Below, in pieces: positions 1-10,560 of a DNA stretch of 64,000 nt. A model generated the notes under the pieces. The model was not told the origin of the DNA. It saw only the letters and a list, made by a program, of their open reading frames with translations, and ran no database searches. The position numbers were made by a program, and so were the translations under genes. The stretch lies in contig OY755177.1 in the NCBI GenBank assembly GCA_963576735.1, positions 11,284,001 through 11,348,000 on the forward strand. The letters run 5' to 3'. Source of the DNA: Bedellia somnulentella. Lineage: Eukaryota; Arthropoda; Insecta; Lepidoptera; Bedelliidae. Position 1 is the first letter of the stretch, and each line of letters begins with the position of its first letter.

Positions 1-515
1 TGTTATACCAATACTTTAACATATTTGTGATGGCGCTGGGTACCTTGGAAGTTGACAATTTATGCCAAAGCTTTTCATAACAAACAAGGTCAAAAGCTTT
101 CGACAGATCTAAAAAGCACGCAAACACTGGTGTGCTTCTGTCAGCATAGTATCTGACTGTTCGTTTGAGACACAAAATTGCACTTTCGGTTGACAAACCT
201 GATTTAAAACCAAATTGCTCGTCACGGATTTTCAAATATGTGTCCAGTTGTATATCCAACAAACAGTCAAACACTTTTGCAATCACACATGCCAGGGATA
301 TGGGCCGATAATTATGACTGTCCGACAAATCACCCGTTCTGTTCTTAGCTATTGGAGTCACTACTGTTCGCATAAGATCCGCAGGTAAATACGAGTGACT
401 CACACATAAGTTAAAAAATAGAGTTAAAACCCTGGGTACCTGAGCACCAGCACATCTCAAATGTTCTACACTTAGGCTGTCAATTCCAGGTGATTTACCC
501 CTAATTAATGACACA
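1..515 (-). pseudogene. LINE reverse transcriptase fragment, open at the window edge
   Basis: On the minus strand this reads without a stop from about 515 to the edge as the N-terminal half of a non-LTR retrotransposon reverse transcriptase. Motifs in order are RGKSPGIDSLSVEHL, PIAKNRTGD, NYRPISLA, FGFKSGLSTESAILCLK and FACFLDLSKAFDLV, the last carrying the first catalytic Asp region. The order and wording match the RT of the element at 30142-33576, so both belong to one family (CR1/L2-like group is an inference). No endonuclease domain is visible on the 5' side, so this is a 5'-truncated copy or a fragment. The rest lies outside the window. Confidence 0.8.
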
Positions 516-591
516 CCGTAAAGGTCCAACATTATCTATCGAAAAACAGAAAAGTAACTCTTATTTTACTGATTACACTCCAGGTATGAAA

Positions 592-690
592 AGTCTAATG
601 GGTAGAACACTCGCCCGTATAAACCGACAGGCGTGAGTTCAAATGCCGGGTCTGGTTACTTCTTCCACCAATTTGCGATTTTGCTGATGC
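592..690 (+). repeat. SINE-T head (tRNA-derived), fragment
   Basis: An A-box-like TCTAATGGGTAGAAC is followed about 35 bp later by a B-box-like GAGTTCAAATGCC, the spacing of an RNA polymerase III promoter in a tRNA-derived SINE. The same head, better preserved, is at 40860 and 43557. No RTE-like tail follows, so the copy is truncated. Confidence 0.55.
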
Positions 691-1220
691 CTGCTAACTT
701 ATAAATCACTAAAGAGCATCTAAATAAACTTGAGCACCCCCAAAACTATTTTGCTCATTGCATCAAACTTAAGTAGCTATGGCTGATGACTATGGATAAC
801 CATCTTTCCGTCTTCATTGGAACGCACATCTGTCTATTTTTTACTGTATCGAATTTAATTCTGCCGCCCCCTCCCATCTGAAAGTACATTTTTGGTTTCT
901 CCATCCTTTACATGGTCTCATGACCTATATCTTTTTGCACGAAGGGCTCATCTCGCATTTGGCTGTATTATTTTGATAAACTTTATCGTCAACTGTTCCC
1001 ATGTGTTGTGTTAGTAACTAAAATTCTACTAGTGAGTTAAGACAGCATAAATACGAGATGACTGGCAAACTGAGTCCTGTGATTGCCATTTAATTGATAA
1101 TCATTTATAGTGACTTGGACCCTTGACTAGGTCTGATATCTTGTCGGCTGTTCAGCTAACTTAGTTAGACATCGAGGATCGCGTCGCGTCTAACTAACAG
1201 GGCAATAATTATAATTATAT
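691..1220. other. No gene recognised
   Basis: AT-rich sequence without a long ORF or a repeat recognised elsewhere in the window. Confidence 0.5.
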
Positions 1221-1322
1221 CGTCGCCTAACTCTAAACCGTTGGAATTATAATAATTATTATTATAGCATTTGATATTGTGTTATAATTATTATAATTCC
1301 AACGGTTTAGCGCTAGGCGACG
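1221..1322. repeat. Foldback (inverted repeat) element
   Basis: Arms of about 40 bp, 1221-1260 and 1283-1322, are near-perfect reverse complements: CGTCGCCTAA at one end and TAGGCGACG at the other, with TAAACCGTTGGAATTATAAT inside. They flank a roughly 22-bp AT loop. A MITE or foldback element is likely. The superfamily is unknown and no clear target duplication was seen. Confidence 0.7.
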
Positions 1323-1954
1323 AAAACTGTTAGTAGCTTCTTTAATCGTTCAATGGTGTTACTATTGACGAAGTAATTATTGTTTATTAGTGGTAATAAT
1401 AATGGATGAAATATTCTTTCTTACCAGAATAAAATGTATTCTTTATTTAAGCAGCTGCTCTCACCTGCCTATATAAAAAATGTCCTAGAAATCCGTTCCA
1501 CTAGTTAAGACGTGATTGGGCAACAAACATCCAAATATCTAAAGTTTCACAATATACATTTATATATTTTTGTTCAAAAATCCAGTCCAGAAATCGGATG
1601 AACGACCCCCGTCTGACTATTTAGCTATGCCCGTGAACTATGTCCTACCACATGATATTCGATTTAGTAACATTACCATCTCACATTTTACCATTATAAT
1701 AAAATAATAAAATTGTTTATTGCGCATTTTGAATTACATAGTGATTTTTCCAATGGCCCCTGCACTAGGTAAAACCTGAATTGCGGGTGGCCTTTATCTA
1801 TATTTACATTGCTTTCCAAATTAAAATTATATTCAAAAATAATTAGTTAAGAAAAACCTAACACTAAAAAAGTATACCAAATAAGCAGAACTAAGAAAAT
1901 AATTTATAAAAAAACTATTTTACTTGGGTGTATAGTGTTTAGGAGTGGGTGCGT
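1323..1954. other. No gene recognised; possible LINE 3' UTR
   Basis: AT-rich. The stretch from about 1700 (AATAAAATTGTTTATTGCGC) to 1800 (CCCTGCACTAGGTAAAACC) resembles the reversed 3' UTR of a LINE, but no coding part is attached. Confidence 0.3.
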
Positions 1955-2043
1955 CTATGTGAGAGAGAAAGTGTATGTGAGTGTGAGTGTGTGTGTGGGG
2001 GGGGATGTGTGTGTGTTTATGTGCGTGAATGAGTGAGTGAGTG
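1955..2043. repeat. GT-rich microsatellite
   Basis: Imperfect (GT)n and (GAGT)n runs with a central G8 tract (TGTGTGGGGGGGGATGTG). Confidence 0.85.
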
Positions 2044-2210
2044 AAAAATGCTATTTCTGTCACTGTTGAACAATTAGGATGTCTTCTGTCTCAGAAAATG
2101 ATAATGAGTGCAACCATGTAGCAACTATCTCCTTAGCCTTATGATAACAAAATATGATAAAAAAAAAAATAGTTTTATTGTAAATTAATCCTGATAGGAA
2201 CTATGAAAAT

Positions 2211-4136
2211 ACATACATACATACATATTCTCACGCCGTTAGTTCCCATTGGGGTAGGCAGAGACTATCGATCGCCACTTTGTACGATCCTGGCAAACCT
2301 CTCTGGCTTCGTTTACATCCATCAATCTTTTCATACATGCTCTTTTATTCTTCATACTGCGGACACCTGCCTTTTTGAGCACATTTTCTATTTGATCCAA
2401 ATGTGTCCTCCGAGGTCGTCCTCTACTAACATTACCTTCCACATTGGCTCTATATATCTCTTTCACCAATTTACTGTCATCCATCCTCTCTATGTGCCCA
2501 AACCATCTCAACATTCCTTTTTCTATCTTTCTTACAATATCATCTTTTACACCACACCTTTCACGAATCACATCATTCCTCACACGATCACATAACCTTA
2601 CATTACACACTTTTCTGAGGGATCTCATTTCTACTGCATTCACTCTACTTTCATGCTTCTTCTGCCACACCCAACATTCACTGCCATACATAAGCGTAGG
2701 AACGAGGACAGCATCATGCACAGCCATTCGGGCCTTTTCAGACACCGACTGACTAGACATTAGACTATCCAGTGCTCCATTTACCGCATTACCCTTTTTC
2801 ACTCTTCTCTCGATATCTTCATCACACTTTCCATCCCTAGTAAAAAAACTTCCCAAATATACAAACTCTTTCACTTGTTCCACTTTCTTACCATTAATCT
2901 CAATCACGCATTCGGTCATATTCACCTCTCTCTCAAAAACCATAGTTTTTGTTTTATCCACATTCACCCTCATTCCCTTTTTTTCAAAAGACGCACATGC
3001 AATATTCATCATCTCTTGCAGCTCTTCCACCGATGATGCAAGTAGCACTTGATCGTCGGCATATAAGAGGAATTTAATGATGAATCCACCCATTCTCAAT
3101 CCATAATCACTTTCACGCAACTCTGTTAAACAGTCATCCATGAACAAATTGAAGAGCCACGGGGAAGCTACACAACCCTGTCGGACACCCCGAGAGATCC
3201 CGAACCAGTCAGTATTTTCCCCGTTTACTCTCACACATGCACTGGAATCCTCATAGAGTGATACCAGTGCACGTATAAGTCGACTCCCCAAACCGAACTT
3301 GGATAACACCTCCCATAAACACTTTCTTACCACCCTATCATACGCCTTCTCTAAATCAATGAAGGAGCAATACACCTTTCGGTTCTTAGCTAAGAAATTT
3401 TCGGTGATGCTCCTTAAAGAGAAGATTTGGTCCATACATCCCATTCCCTTTCTAAATCCTGCTTGCACATCCCAAATTTTATCATCCGTTTCATTCATCA
3501 CTCTTTCAATCAAAACCTTTGCATACAATTTACCGACAATGCTGAGTAGGCTAATTCCACGGTAGTTTCTAGCCTCCTGGTGTGACCCCTTTCCTTTATA
3601 TAAAGGCACAATTACCGCTTTGCACCAGTCTTGTGGCACTTTGCCACTCGACCAGCATTTTTGGAAAAGGAAGTACAACCAGGAAGCCACCACCCCTTTA
3701 CCAGCCCTCAGCATTTCAGTATTTATCCTGTCATACCCTGCCGCTTTCCCTAGTTTCATACTTTTCATTGCTTTCATTATTTCTTCCATACTGATCTCAC
3801 TGTCACTAAAGTCACCCATAACGTCGTTCCAATCAACATTACTGCTGATTGGCGAAGAAATGGATGAATCCTCTTTTTCAAAGAGTCCCTCAAAATAGTT
3901 CTTCCATACTCGTCTTATGCTACTTTCATCCGTCGCCAATTCACCCTGTTCATCTCTCACAACATTCACTCTCGTGTTTTGGGAAACTCCCTTTTCTTTC
4001 CGGATATATTTCCAGAACAACTTTTGGTTATTCCGGAAATTATCAGAGAGTTTCCTCTCACACCATTCTATCAGATCACGCTTTTTCTTTTCTATTTTCT
4101 TCTTAACCTCATTCTTAACTCTCTTATATTCTATAA
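2211..4136 (-). mobile_element. RTE-like LINE, 5'-truncated, with 12-bp target duplication
   Basis: A 1926-bp insertion is flanked by the direct repeat AACTATGAAAAT at 2199-2210 and 4137-4148. The minus-strand 3' end is ...CTAACGGCGTGAGAATATG followed by (TATG)n. A short tandem-repeat tail in place of poly(A) is typical of the RTE clade. The 5' end is truncated inside the coding region; the frame is open to the junction. Closely related copies are at 11775-12449, 8602-8850, 40378-40830, 37515-37582 and, much older, 49752-54560. Confidence 0.9.
2239..4020 (-). CDS. RTE-like reverse transcriptase (593 codons, 5'-truncated)
   Basis: Reverse transcriptase and C-terminal region of a non-LTR retrotransposon; the normal product copies element RNA at a nicked chromosomal target. 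Motifs in order: GKAAGYDRINTEML (about residue 92), NYRGISLLSIVGKLYAKVL (152), QAGFRKGMGCMDQIFSL (186), CSFIDLEKAYDRV with the first catalytic Asp (218), GVRQGCVASPWLFNLFMDD (278) and the catalytic box LLYADD (316). The C-terminal GMLRWFGHIERMDD and GRPRRTHLDQ segments are typical of this lepidopteran LINE group. The frame has no internal stop and stays open upstream of the first usable start, to 4135. The endonuclease domain is absent because of truncation, so this copy should not mobilise itself. RTE assignment is inferred from the tail and motif order. Confidence 0.88.
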   Translation of the reverse strand: MFWKYIRKEKGVSQNTRVNVVRDEQGELATDESSIRRVWKNYFEGLFEKEDSSISSPISSNVDWNDVMGDFSDSEISMEEIMKAMKSMKLGKAAGYDRINTEMLRAGKGVVASWLYFLFQKCWSSGKVPQDWCKAVIVPLYKGKGSHQEARNYRGISLLSIVGKLYAKVLIERVMNETDDKIWDVQAGFRKGMGCMDQIFSLRSITENFLAKNRKVYCSFIDLEKAYDRVVRKCLWEVLSKFGLGSRLIRALVSLYEDSSACVRVNGENTDWFGISRGVRQGCVASPWLFNLFMDDCLTELRESDYGLRMGGFIIKFLLYADDQVLLASSVEELQEMMNIACASFEKKGMRVNVDKTKTMVFEREVNMTECVIEINGKKVEQVKEFVYLGSFFTRDGKCDEDIERRVKKGNAVNGALDSLMSSQSVSEKARMAVHDAVLVPTLMYGSECWVWQKKHESRVNAVEMRSLRKVCNVRLCDRVRNDVIRERCGVKDDIVRKIEKGMLRWFGHIERMDDSKLVKEIYRANVEGNVSRGRPRRTHLDQIENVLKKAGVRSMKNKRACMKRLMDVNEAREVCQDRTKWRSIVSAYPNGN

Positions 4137-4148
4137 AACTATGAAAAT

Positions 4149-4451
4149 CTCCCAGAGAAAGCCGTTTTAAGTTTAGGGATGTTAAAAACTCTTCCAGTAT
4201 TTCTCAAGTAAGTTTTTTTTTGTTTCAACATCACTTTTACTTAAATTTAACATTTACATTAAATTTTGGCTGTTTTTATGTTCACACATATAGAGTCCAA
4301 TAATTCAGAAATCTATCAAAAATATAAATAGTCATTATTGAAAAGCGTTTGTTATATTATTCATGAAAAAAGCAGATTTTGGAAATTTTACTGATGAAAG
4401 TGGCCTGAATAAAACAAGCCTTAATACGCCTTATATTATTACTTTACCCAA
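4149..4451. other. No gene recognised
   Basis: AT-rich flank between the RTE target duplication and the BEL/Pao terminal repeat. Confidence 0.5.
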
Positions 4452-4709
4452 TGGTATCAAGGTTCACTTTCACGGACGATATCACTTTTATATGTCCACA
4501 ATTACGCCGATTCACAATATAAATAATAATTATTCAATGCCCCTTTCTATTATTATCCCAATACTCGAAATTTATACAAAATTATTAACAATTTTACAAT
4601 GCAACAATCGCCATCAAAAATCCAAAGTCAAGCGTTTTTTTGTCTATATCTATCAATCACAGACTAAATAGAATATGCTAAAGCCGCGAGTACATGTCAG
4701 GCGCGAACA
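4452..4709 (-). repeat. Putative 3' LTR of the BEL/Pao remnant
   Basis: About 95% identical by eye to 6188-6445, with TG...CA termini (minus strand begins TGTTCGCGCC). It lies next to the G-rich putative polypurine tract. Confidence 0.7.
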
Positions 4710-4830
4710 TACCCCCGCCCCGGGCCGCTACAATCGGCCCGCTTCAATCAATCGGGAGTCGGGATAGAGTTGCGACCGCTCTTTACAAAATACAATATCA
4801 TGTCCTCATAAGTAAGTAGAGTTTCACCAA

Positions 4831-5271
4831 TTACGCGACGCAAATGAGTTTTAGCGACCTTAACAACATTTTCAAAGGGCAGGAAGGTGGGTCAAACAGC
4901 CATTTAATACCCTGGCGGGATAAAATAGTATTAATATCCTTCTTGCTGGACTCAAGAAAAACAACAACTTCTCGAAGATAGTTGTTGGCACCCTTAAAAT
5001 TTGTTCCACAATCGGAACGCATGAGCGTTGGCAATCCTCGACGGGAAACGAAGCGGGAAAGGGCAGCAATGAAGGCTTCAGTGCTCAATGACGATACTAT
5101 TTCTAAATCAACAGCCTTCGTAGACAAACAAACAAAAACACAAAGATAGACCTTTTCAATACGAGCAGGAACATGTCTCCATAACAACGGGGTCTCACAA
5201 TTCTGGCTTTGAGGGATACGGTTGGCTACCAAAACTTCTAACGTGTGAGCTGGAAATTTACGCCAGGACAA
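4831..5271 (-). pseudogene. BEL/Pao integrase fragment
   Basis: The reading contains VYLCVFVCLSTKAVDLEIV, STEAFIAALSRFVSRRGLP and SDCGTNFKGANNYL, the catalytic-core signature of BEL/Pao integrase. The second Asp lies in SDCGTN. The frame ends early: the continuation (LRRVIGETLLTYEDM) is in another frame just downstream, so a small deletion or frameshift removed the region holding the catalytic Glu. Confidence 0.85.
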
Positions 5272-5384
5272 AACAATCTCACTGTCAGTTCATGCATAAC
5301 AATCACGAATATCCATATCTCCTTTCAACAAACCTAGAACATGATGCATCAATTTAGTAACTAAGACTGCACCAGACAACTCTA

Positions 5385-5933
5385 TTATTTTTTCTCAACC
5401 AGGAGTGACAAACCTACACCAACACTATGTTCAACCGGCACACTACTGGATAGGACTGGTCCAAAAATAACAAAACCAAAAACGGTAGGCACAGCTACCA
5501 ATCCGTTGGGCTGTAAGGGCTGAGGCCCCCCAGTCAAAAAAGTTCCTATAACATCAGAACCCAACAACAAATCTACTGGTCCAGGGGTAAAATAGGTAGG
5601 ATCCGCCAACTTCAAACCTTTTGTCAAAACAGGGCAAATCAACTTCAAATCAACTTGGGGTTGCACCGGACCCAAAATGGTATCAACAACAATTCCCAAG
5701 AACGACACAACTGGAACCAGGGGATCCTCAGGCGAGACCGAGACACGGGTCTCTCCCTTAATCACTGACACGGGAGTGTTTCCTACACCCCTAACAAACG
5801 TATCACAATTTTTCAATGATAAGCCCAATCGCACCACCAACCAACTTGACAAGATATAACCTTGGGACCCCGAATCTAAAATGGCTCGAACATCCACATG
5901 TTGACCATTGGGGGCCCACACTCTAACAACCAC
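5385..5933 (-). pseudogene. BEL/Pao aspartic protease fragment
   Basis: RAILDSGSQGYIL near the start is the retropepsin active-site region in the D-S-G form, and VDLLLGSDVIG about 100 residues on is the flap-distal conserved block. This is the protease of a BEL/Pao polyprotein, upstream of RT. The open frame is 182 codons; gag and RT are not joined to it. Confidence 0.8.
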
Positions 5934-6187
5934 GCTCTGCTACTAAAATTATGTTCGAGTTTTTCTCTGCTACCATGTGTTTTTAATGATTTATATAATT
6001 ATTTTATCCACTTACGTGATTTCCTGGTGAGTTGCTCCGTCCTTGCTGTTTGATCTCCCAATTTGTTCAAGAGGTTATTTCTTCAATATTTTGTTGAGAT
6101 ATGAATGCATTCAATCTTTGATCAACATGCGATTCCGTGGCTAAAGGATATCGTTTATAGAGAATCTTTCTTTGCTTTCGCACCCAA

Positions 6188-6445
6188 TGGTATCAAGGTT
6201 CAATTTCACGGACGATATCACTCTTATATGTCCACAATTACGCCGATTCACAATATAAACAATAATTGTTCGATGCCCCTTTCTATTATTATCCCAATAC
6301 TCGAAATTTATACAAAATTAATAACAATTTTACAATGCAACAATCGCCATCAAAAATCCAAAGTTAAGCGTTCTTTTTTGTCTATATCTATCAATTACAG
6401 ACTAAATAGAATATGCTAAAGCCGCGAGTACATCTGGCGCGAACA
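6188..6445 (-). repeat. Putative 5' LTR of the BEL/Pao remnant
   Basis: Second copy of the 258-bp repeat. On the minus strand the internal region follows directly with TTGGGTGCGAAAGC, a possible primer binding site (not verified against tRNAs). Confidence 0.65.
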
Positions 6446-7464
6446 TACACCAATGTTACGATTATGTTGTTTCATAGTTTCATGCACGAATAAGATTAGG
6501 TATTTTATTCAAGCCGGATCCTTAGAGACGAACTCATTTTCTATGTAAATTGTTGTCTTAGAAAACGGAACAAACTTTATAATGTCCTCGAGTAACTTAT
6601 AAAGTCAAGTCAAAGTGCTTACTTATTCTGCGTTTTAAACCTTTTTGTGTTTTGTGAATTAATTTAAAAATAAATATTGACATAATTTTACACACAACAT
6701 TTTAAACACGCTTATATTAGTTTAATATGTATGTATGTATTATTCTTAGCCGATGTTACATAGCTACAGAAAACTCGAAATAAAATTGCTTAATGCTATT
6801 TTAAGCCAACATTATATAATTCTGAAATATAATTTTTTTTCCAGGCATCTTTCTAAAGTGACTGCGGAGTTTCTATTTTAGTTGTTCTGGCTACCCTTTT
6901 TTATATATATGTATGTATAGTATATGTTTTTCAAAGAGATTTCGGACTCCAACTTATTATTGAATATTATAAACACCTTTTCACTCTCATCTCCCGCGGC
7001 ATCTTATATAACAAGTTAACAGCCTTTTTCATAACTGTAGTAAAGAAACCGTATAAAATTGCATATATTTCTTGTGTCGAATGAAACCAATAATTCTGTA
7101 AAAACTCATCTCAGAGAACGACGTGTTACAAAATTATGTGGCTTGAGGTTCTTCTAGAAAATGATATCATTACCGTGCGGAACCGTATAAACTGGTAATA
7201 TTCTCGAGTTTTCCACTGCATCGGCGTGATATGTTGCCATTATAAATCTGGGAAAATGAATGTTAAGTTTCGAAACGTTAATGTTTTCGCTTACGAAAAT
7301 ACCAATATGGTTTTTAATTCTAACTAAGGGTATCATTCACTTTGACTGCAGGCTTTGGATTACACCATGATGACATTGCATATGAGTGAGCCTTTGATTC
7401 CATCTTTCAGACCCACAATATTCAGGATTGTCTTTATATCCGAGTAACCTATTAAAAGGATAAA
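6446..7464. other. No gene recognised
   Basis: AT-rich sequence with short TATG runs at about 6726 and 6908. No convincing coding frame or element was seen. Confidence 0.5.
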
Positions 7465-7474
7465 TAAATCAGTT

Positions 7475-7819
7475 CCTCCGTGACAGACTGCCTCCGTGGT
7501 TTCGCGGTGAAACGCTTGGTTTCAAGTACGGAGGTCTCGGGTTCGATCCCCGGGTGGTGCTAACTTTACAAATTTAATTTGTAAGATTTAACCCAGTTTG
7601 AAAGGATATTGCAGGCTTGAATTACCTGATTAACCGAAAATTAAGATGATTCCATGCTTGGGAGGGCACGTTTAGCCGTCGGTACCGGCTACTATTACGG
7701 TAGTAGTCGTTTGACTGCCAACCCGCAATTGGGAAGCGTGGTTGACTATGGCCAAATCACCCTGTACAGGGTAGGCTCGAGCCCCTTGGTGGGAACATAT
7801 ATGGGCTGTGAGATGAGAT
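7475..7819 (+). mobile_element. tRNA-derived SINE with 10-bp target duplication
   Basis: The 345-bp element is flanked by TAAATCAGTT at 7465-7474 and 7820-7829. The head (7488-7560) is tRNA-like, with GTGGTTTCGCGGTGAAACG as A-box region and GGGTTCGATCCCC as a perfect B box. The body contains CATGCTTGGGAGGGCACG and GCCGTCGGTACCGGCT, a body I know from widespread lepidopteran SINEs. This family lacks the RTE-like tail of SINE-C and SINE-T. Confidence 0.85.
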
Positions 7820-8057
7820 TAAATCAGTTAAAAACTATGGAATATTACTCGACGTGACATGGTACACGTATATAGTGACAGACGTACATGTAGAAGATTA
7901 AATTATTGAAAATCTTCTTCATGCAGTTATTATATTATTGTAATATCTATATTTTATTGTAAAGGTGCTCCCTCACCGGGAGCATAACATTATAGATTCG
8001 ACTTTGATCATTTTTGAAGTTGGGCATTGTAATGCTCGGTCCTCTTCCTTTACTGAT

Positions 8058-8299
8058 ACATACACTACGACTATAAATCCCTTAAAAAGGTAGCCAGAGC
8101 TAAGGAATGGCAAATTCCTCAGCCTCGTTTTGGAAGTTGCGGGCGGAAAAAGATGTTAAAATAAAGGTTGTTGGTGATGGGTCTACAACTGTATCTCCCA
8201 AAAATCCTTTAAAAGCCCCAATACCGTTATTTGCCTTTTACGTACACCCACCGGAAGAAATATGGGGTAGTTCTAAGCCGACACTACACAGCACTTTAG
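8058..8299 (-). mobile_element. SINE-C copy with 10-bp target duplication
   Basis: Full-length-like copy flanked by CTTTACTGAT at 8048-8057 and 8300-8309. The minus strand reads CTGTGTAGTGTCGGCTTAG ... GGAGACCC ... GTGTATGTA. Confidence 0.88.
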
Positions 8300-8601
8300 C
8301 TTTACTGATGTAATGCTCAAATCTACAAAGTTACATTACATACACCTTAAAAAACAAAACCAAGCTTAAAGGAATATTCTAAAGTTTTTGTAGTATATGA
8401 ATACAGATTTTGCAAAAAGGCGTTATTCCATTGGTAAAAATCAAGTTTGTAAATTTTAAACTTATTTATTCATAGGTAAATGAAGCAAAAAGGAAAGCAT
8501 AGGCGATTTTTTTATTATATTGATGCATTTAAAATACAATAAATCAATGCTGCACACACTTATATTTATTGTCAAAGCCTTTTCAATTCAGAACAGATTA
8601 C

Positions 8602-8850
8602 TCACTTACTAACTGACTTATACTCATGCTTGTGGTTCCCATTGGGGAAGGCAGAGACTATCGATCGCCTCTTTGTACGATCCTGACAAATCTCTCTTGC
8701 TTCTGTCACATTCGTAATTCTTGTCATCGATGGTCTTTTATTATTTTCACTACGGAGTTTCGCTATCGTAAGAACGTTTTCGATTTGGTTTTCAAACGTC
8801 CTTCGCGGCCGTGCTCTCGTAACAACACCATCTACATTGGCTCTATATAT
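8602..8850 (-). mobile_element. RTE-like LINE 3' fragment with 12-bp target duplication
   Basis: The 249-bp insertion is flanked by CAGAACAGATTA at 8590-8601 and 8851-8862. It matches the last roughly 65 codons of the 2211-4136 element plus its 3' end, diverged, with a decayed tail. It is a 5'-truncated retrocopy. Confidence 0.85.
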
Positions 8851-8862
8851 CAGAACAGATTA

Positions 8863-9341
8863 TATGACTTTAATATTGAACGCTATATAGAATCAGAATT
8901 AAGAGTTAAATATTTTCTTATTAAAGCCACTTTAAAAACTCCAGCAAAATCGTAAAAACGTTGTACTATCATGGCAATAAATTTTATAAAGCGACTTCAT
9001 TGTTTATTTTATAAACATAACATTTTATTTTTGACTGTCATATTAAATATCGGGAAAAATAACTGTAAGAAATAAAATAGTTTCTACATTGAAGAGCTGA
9101 CGTCATCGCACAGTGAGACACGAAGAGACGCGACGAAACGGATCAGCGATTTGGTTTTACTTATAGTGTAAATGTAAATACTGAAATCCTTAAGTATTAT
9201 TCTAGTGACATTAGAGGTTAGCTCAAAATTCGGAATACGACTTAGATTTAGAAAATGATGGTAGAGGTCTTTTATAATAGAAATATATCTATCTCAATCG
9301 ATTTATAATTGCACCAGCTTTTACCCGCGGTTATGCTTGTA
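8863..9341. other. No gene recognised
   Basis: AT-rich flank of the mariner, without a recognised element. Confidence 0.45.
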
Positions 9342-10560
9342 CGAGGGGCATCCCAAAAGAAACTAGATATTAAAAAAATATAAAATTTATTCTTTATTAC
9401 AAGTATCGATCTTTTCAAAGTATTCACCCTGAGCACGTATACACTTTTCCATACGTCTGAACCAATTGGAAAAAACCTGAGATCCCCTCTTCTTAAGATA
9501 CCTCAGAAATCTCGAAATTATAGGCAACCAGCGTATCTTTTTTGCTTTCAAACCTCTTACCCTTTAGTTTTTCTTTGATTTTTGGAAACAAGTAAAAATC
9601 ACAAGGCGCTAGGTCAGGGGAATATGGCGGGTGAGGGAGAATTGACAGATTTTTCGAGTTGAAAAAGTCTATTTTTCTGGCAGACGTGTGCGGCGCCGCA
9701 TTGTCGTGTTGCCAGAGAAGATTCCTGACTTCGGTCGCTTGTCACACCAAGCTGATATTACTGTTGGAGCACAAACTGTCACATACCATTCGGAGTGCAC
9801 CGTTCTTTCATTCTCTAGCACAACAGTAGCAATATGACCCGTTTTGCAGAAAAACGAAGCGACCATTTGTTTCTGTGTGCTTCGTGTACGGCGACATTTC
9901 GTTGGAGTTGGCTCGTCTATAAAGCGCCATACAGTCGACTATCACTTTGATTCGGGATCATAGTTATATAGCCATGTTTCGTCACGAGTCAGTATATCAT
10001 ATATACGTTTTTTTTCTAAGGCACCAATCCACCCGTCGGTCTTTCTGCTCATCGATAAGTTTGTGCGGCACCCATCTCGAACAACGTTTACGGAGAGAAA
10101 GGTGGTCGTAAATAATGGTTTGCATTGCTGCTGATCTAATTCCTAGTTCTCGTGTTATCTCTACATATGTAATTCGTTGGTTTTCGCGAATAAGTTTTTC
10201 GACTGCACGAACGTTTTCTTGCGTGACCGCGGTTGGCGGCCGTCCTGTTTTCGCTACATCTTAGAGACATCACCGTCCACTTTTAAATTCAGCAAACCAA
10301 TTGAATACTGTTGCTCGGAAACAAGCAGACTTACCGAAAGTAGAAGCCAAAAGTTCAAAACATTCTCGAGGCTTCAAACCTTTTTTAAAGTCATAATAAA
10401 TCATAGCGCAAAATTCACGTCGACTGAGCTCTATTGTTGCAAGTGAATTCCCGCCAGATTCTCGGAAAAATTATGCTCATTCAAATAAAAATTAATTAAA
10501 AGAAGTGTGTTCTATATTCAAATATGTCAATAAAAACCAGTCTATAAGATGGGCCCCTCG
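9342..10560 (-). mobile_element. mariner transposon, decayed
   Basis: 1219 bp bounded by TA on both sides (9340-9341 and 10561-10562), with imperfect inverted ends CGAGGGGCATCCC and CGAGGGGCCCATC. Minus-strand fragments in several frames read as a mariner transposase: REFCAMIYYDFKKGLKPREC, FNWFAEFKSGR and GRPPTAVTQENVRAVEKLI (helix-turn-helix region), CSRWVPHKL, then TRDETWLYNYDPESK around the first catalytic Asp, and MVASFFCKTGHIATV further on. Frameshifts and stops make it inactive. Confidence 0.88.

Larger units (their letters stand above)
4452..6445 (-). mobile_element. Internally deleted BEL/Pao LTR retrotransposon
   Basis: Two 258-bp direct repeats (4452-4709 and 6188-6445) enclose minus-strand protease and integrase fragments in the order expected of BEL/Pao pol. 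RT and RNase H are missing between them. On the minus strand the left repeat is immediately preceded by a G-rich tract (about 4711-4729, GGCCCGGGGCGGGGG), which fits a polypurine tract, so the repeats are best read as LTRs. At about 2 kb it is far shorter than a full element. A target duplication was not resolved. Confidence 0.75.

Noticed and set aside
2203..4170. Several plus-strand ORFs of 60-130 codons opposite the RTE-like ORF
   Set aside because: They are shadows of the minus-strand LINE reading, with low-complexity Ser/Thr/Phe-rich translations and no motif. The same shadows recur at 11950-12322.
4363..4671. 102-codon ORF repeated as a 104-codon ORF at 6105-6419
   Set aside because: The similarity comes from both lying across the two BEL/Pao LTR copies on the non-coding strand. 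It is not a duplicated gene.
10177..10446. Plus-strand 89-codon ORF in the mariner
   Set aside because: The minus strand here encodes recognisable mariner helix-turn-helix sequence; the plus frame is a shadow.
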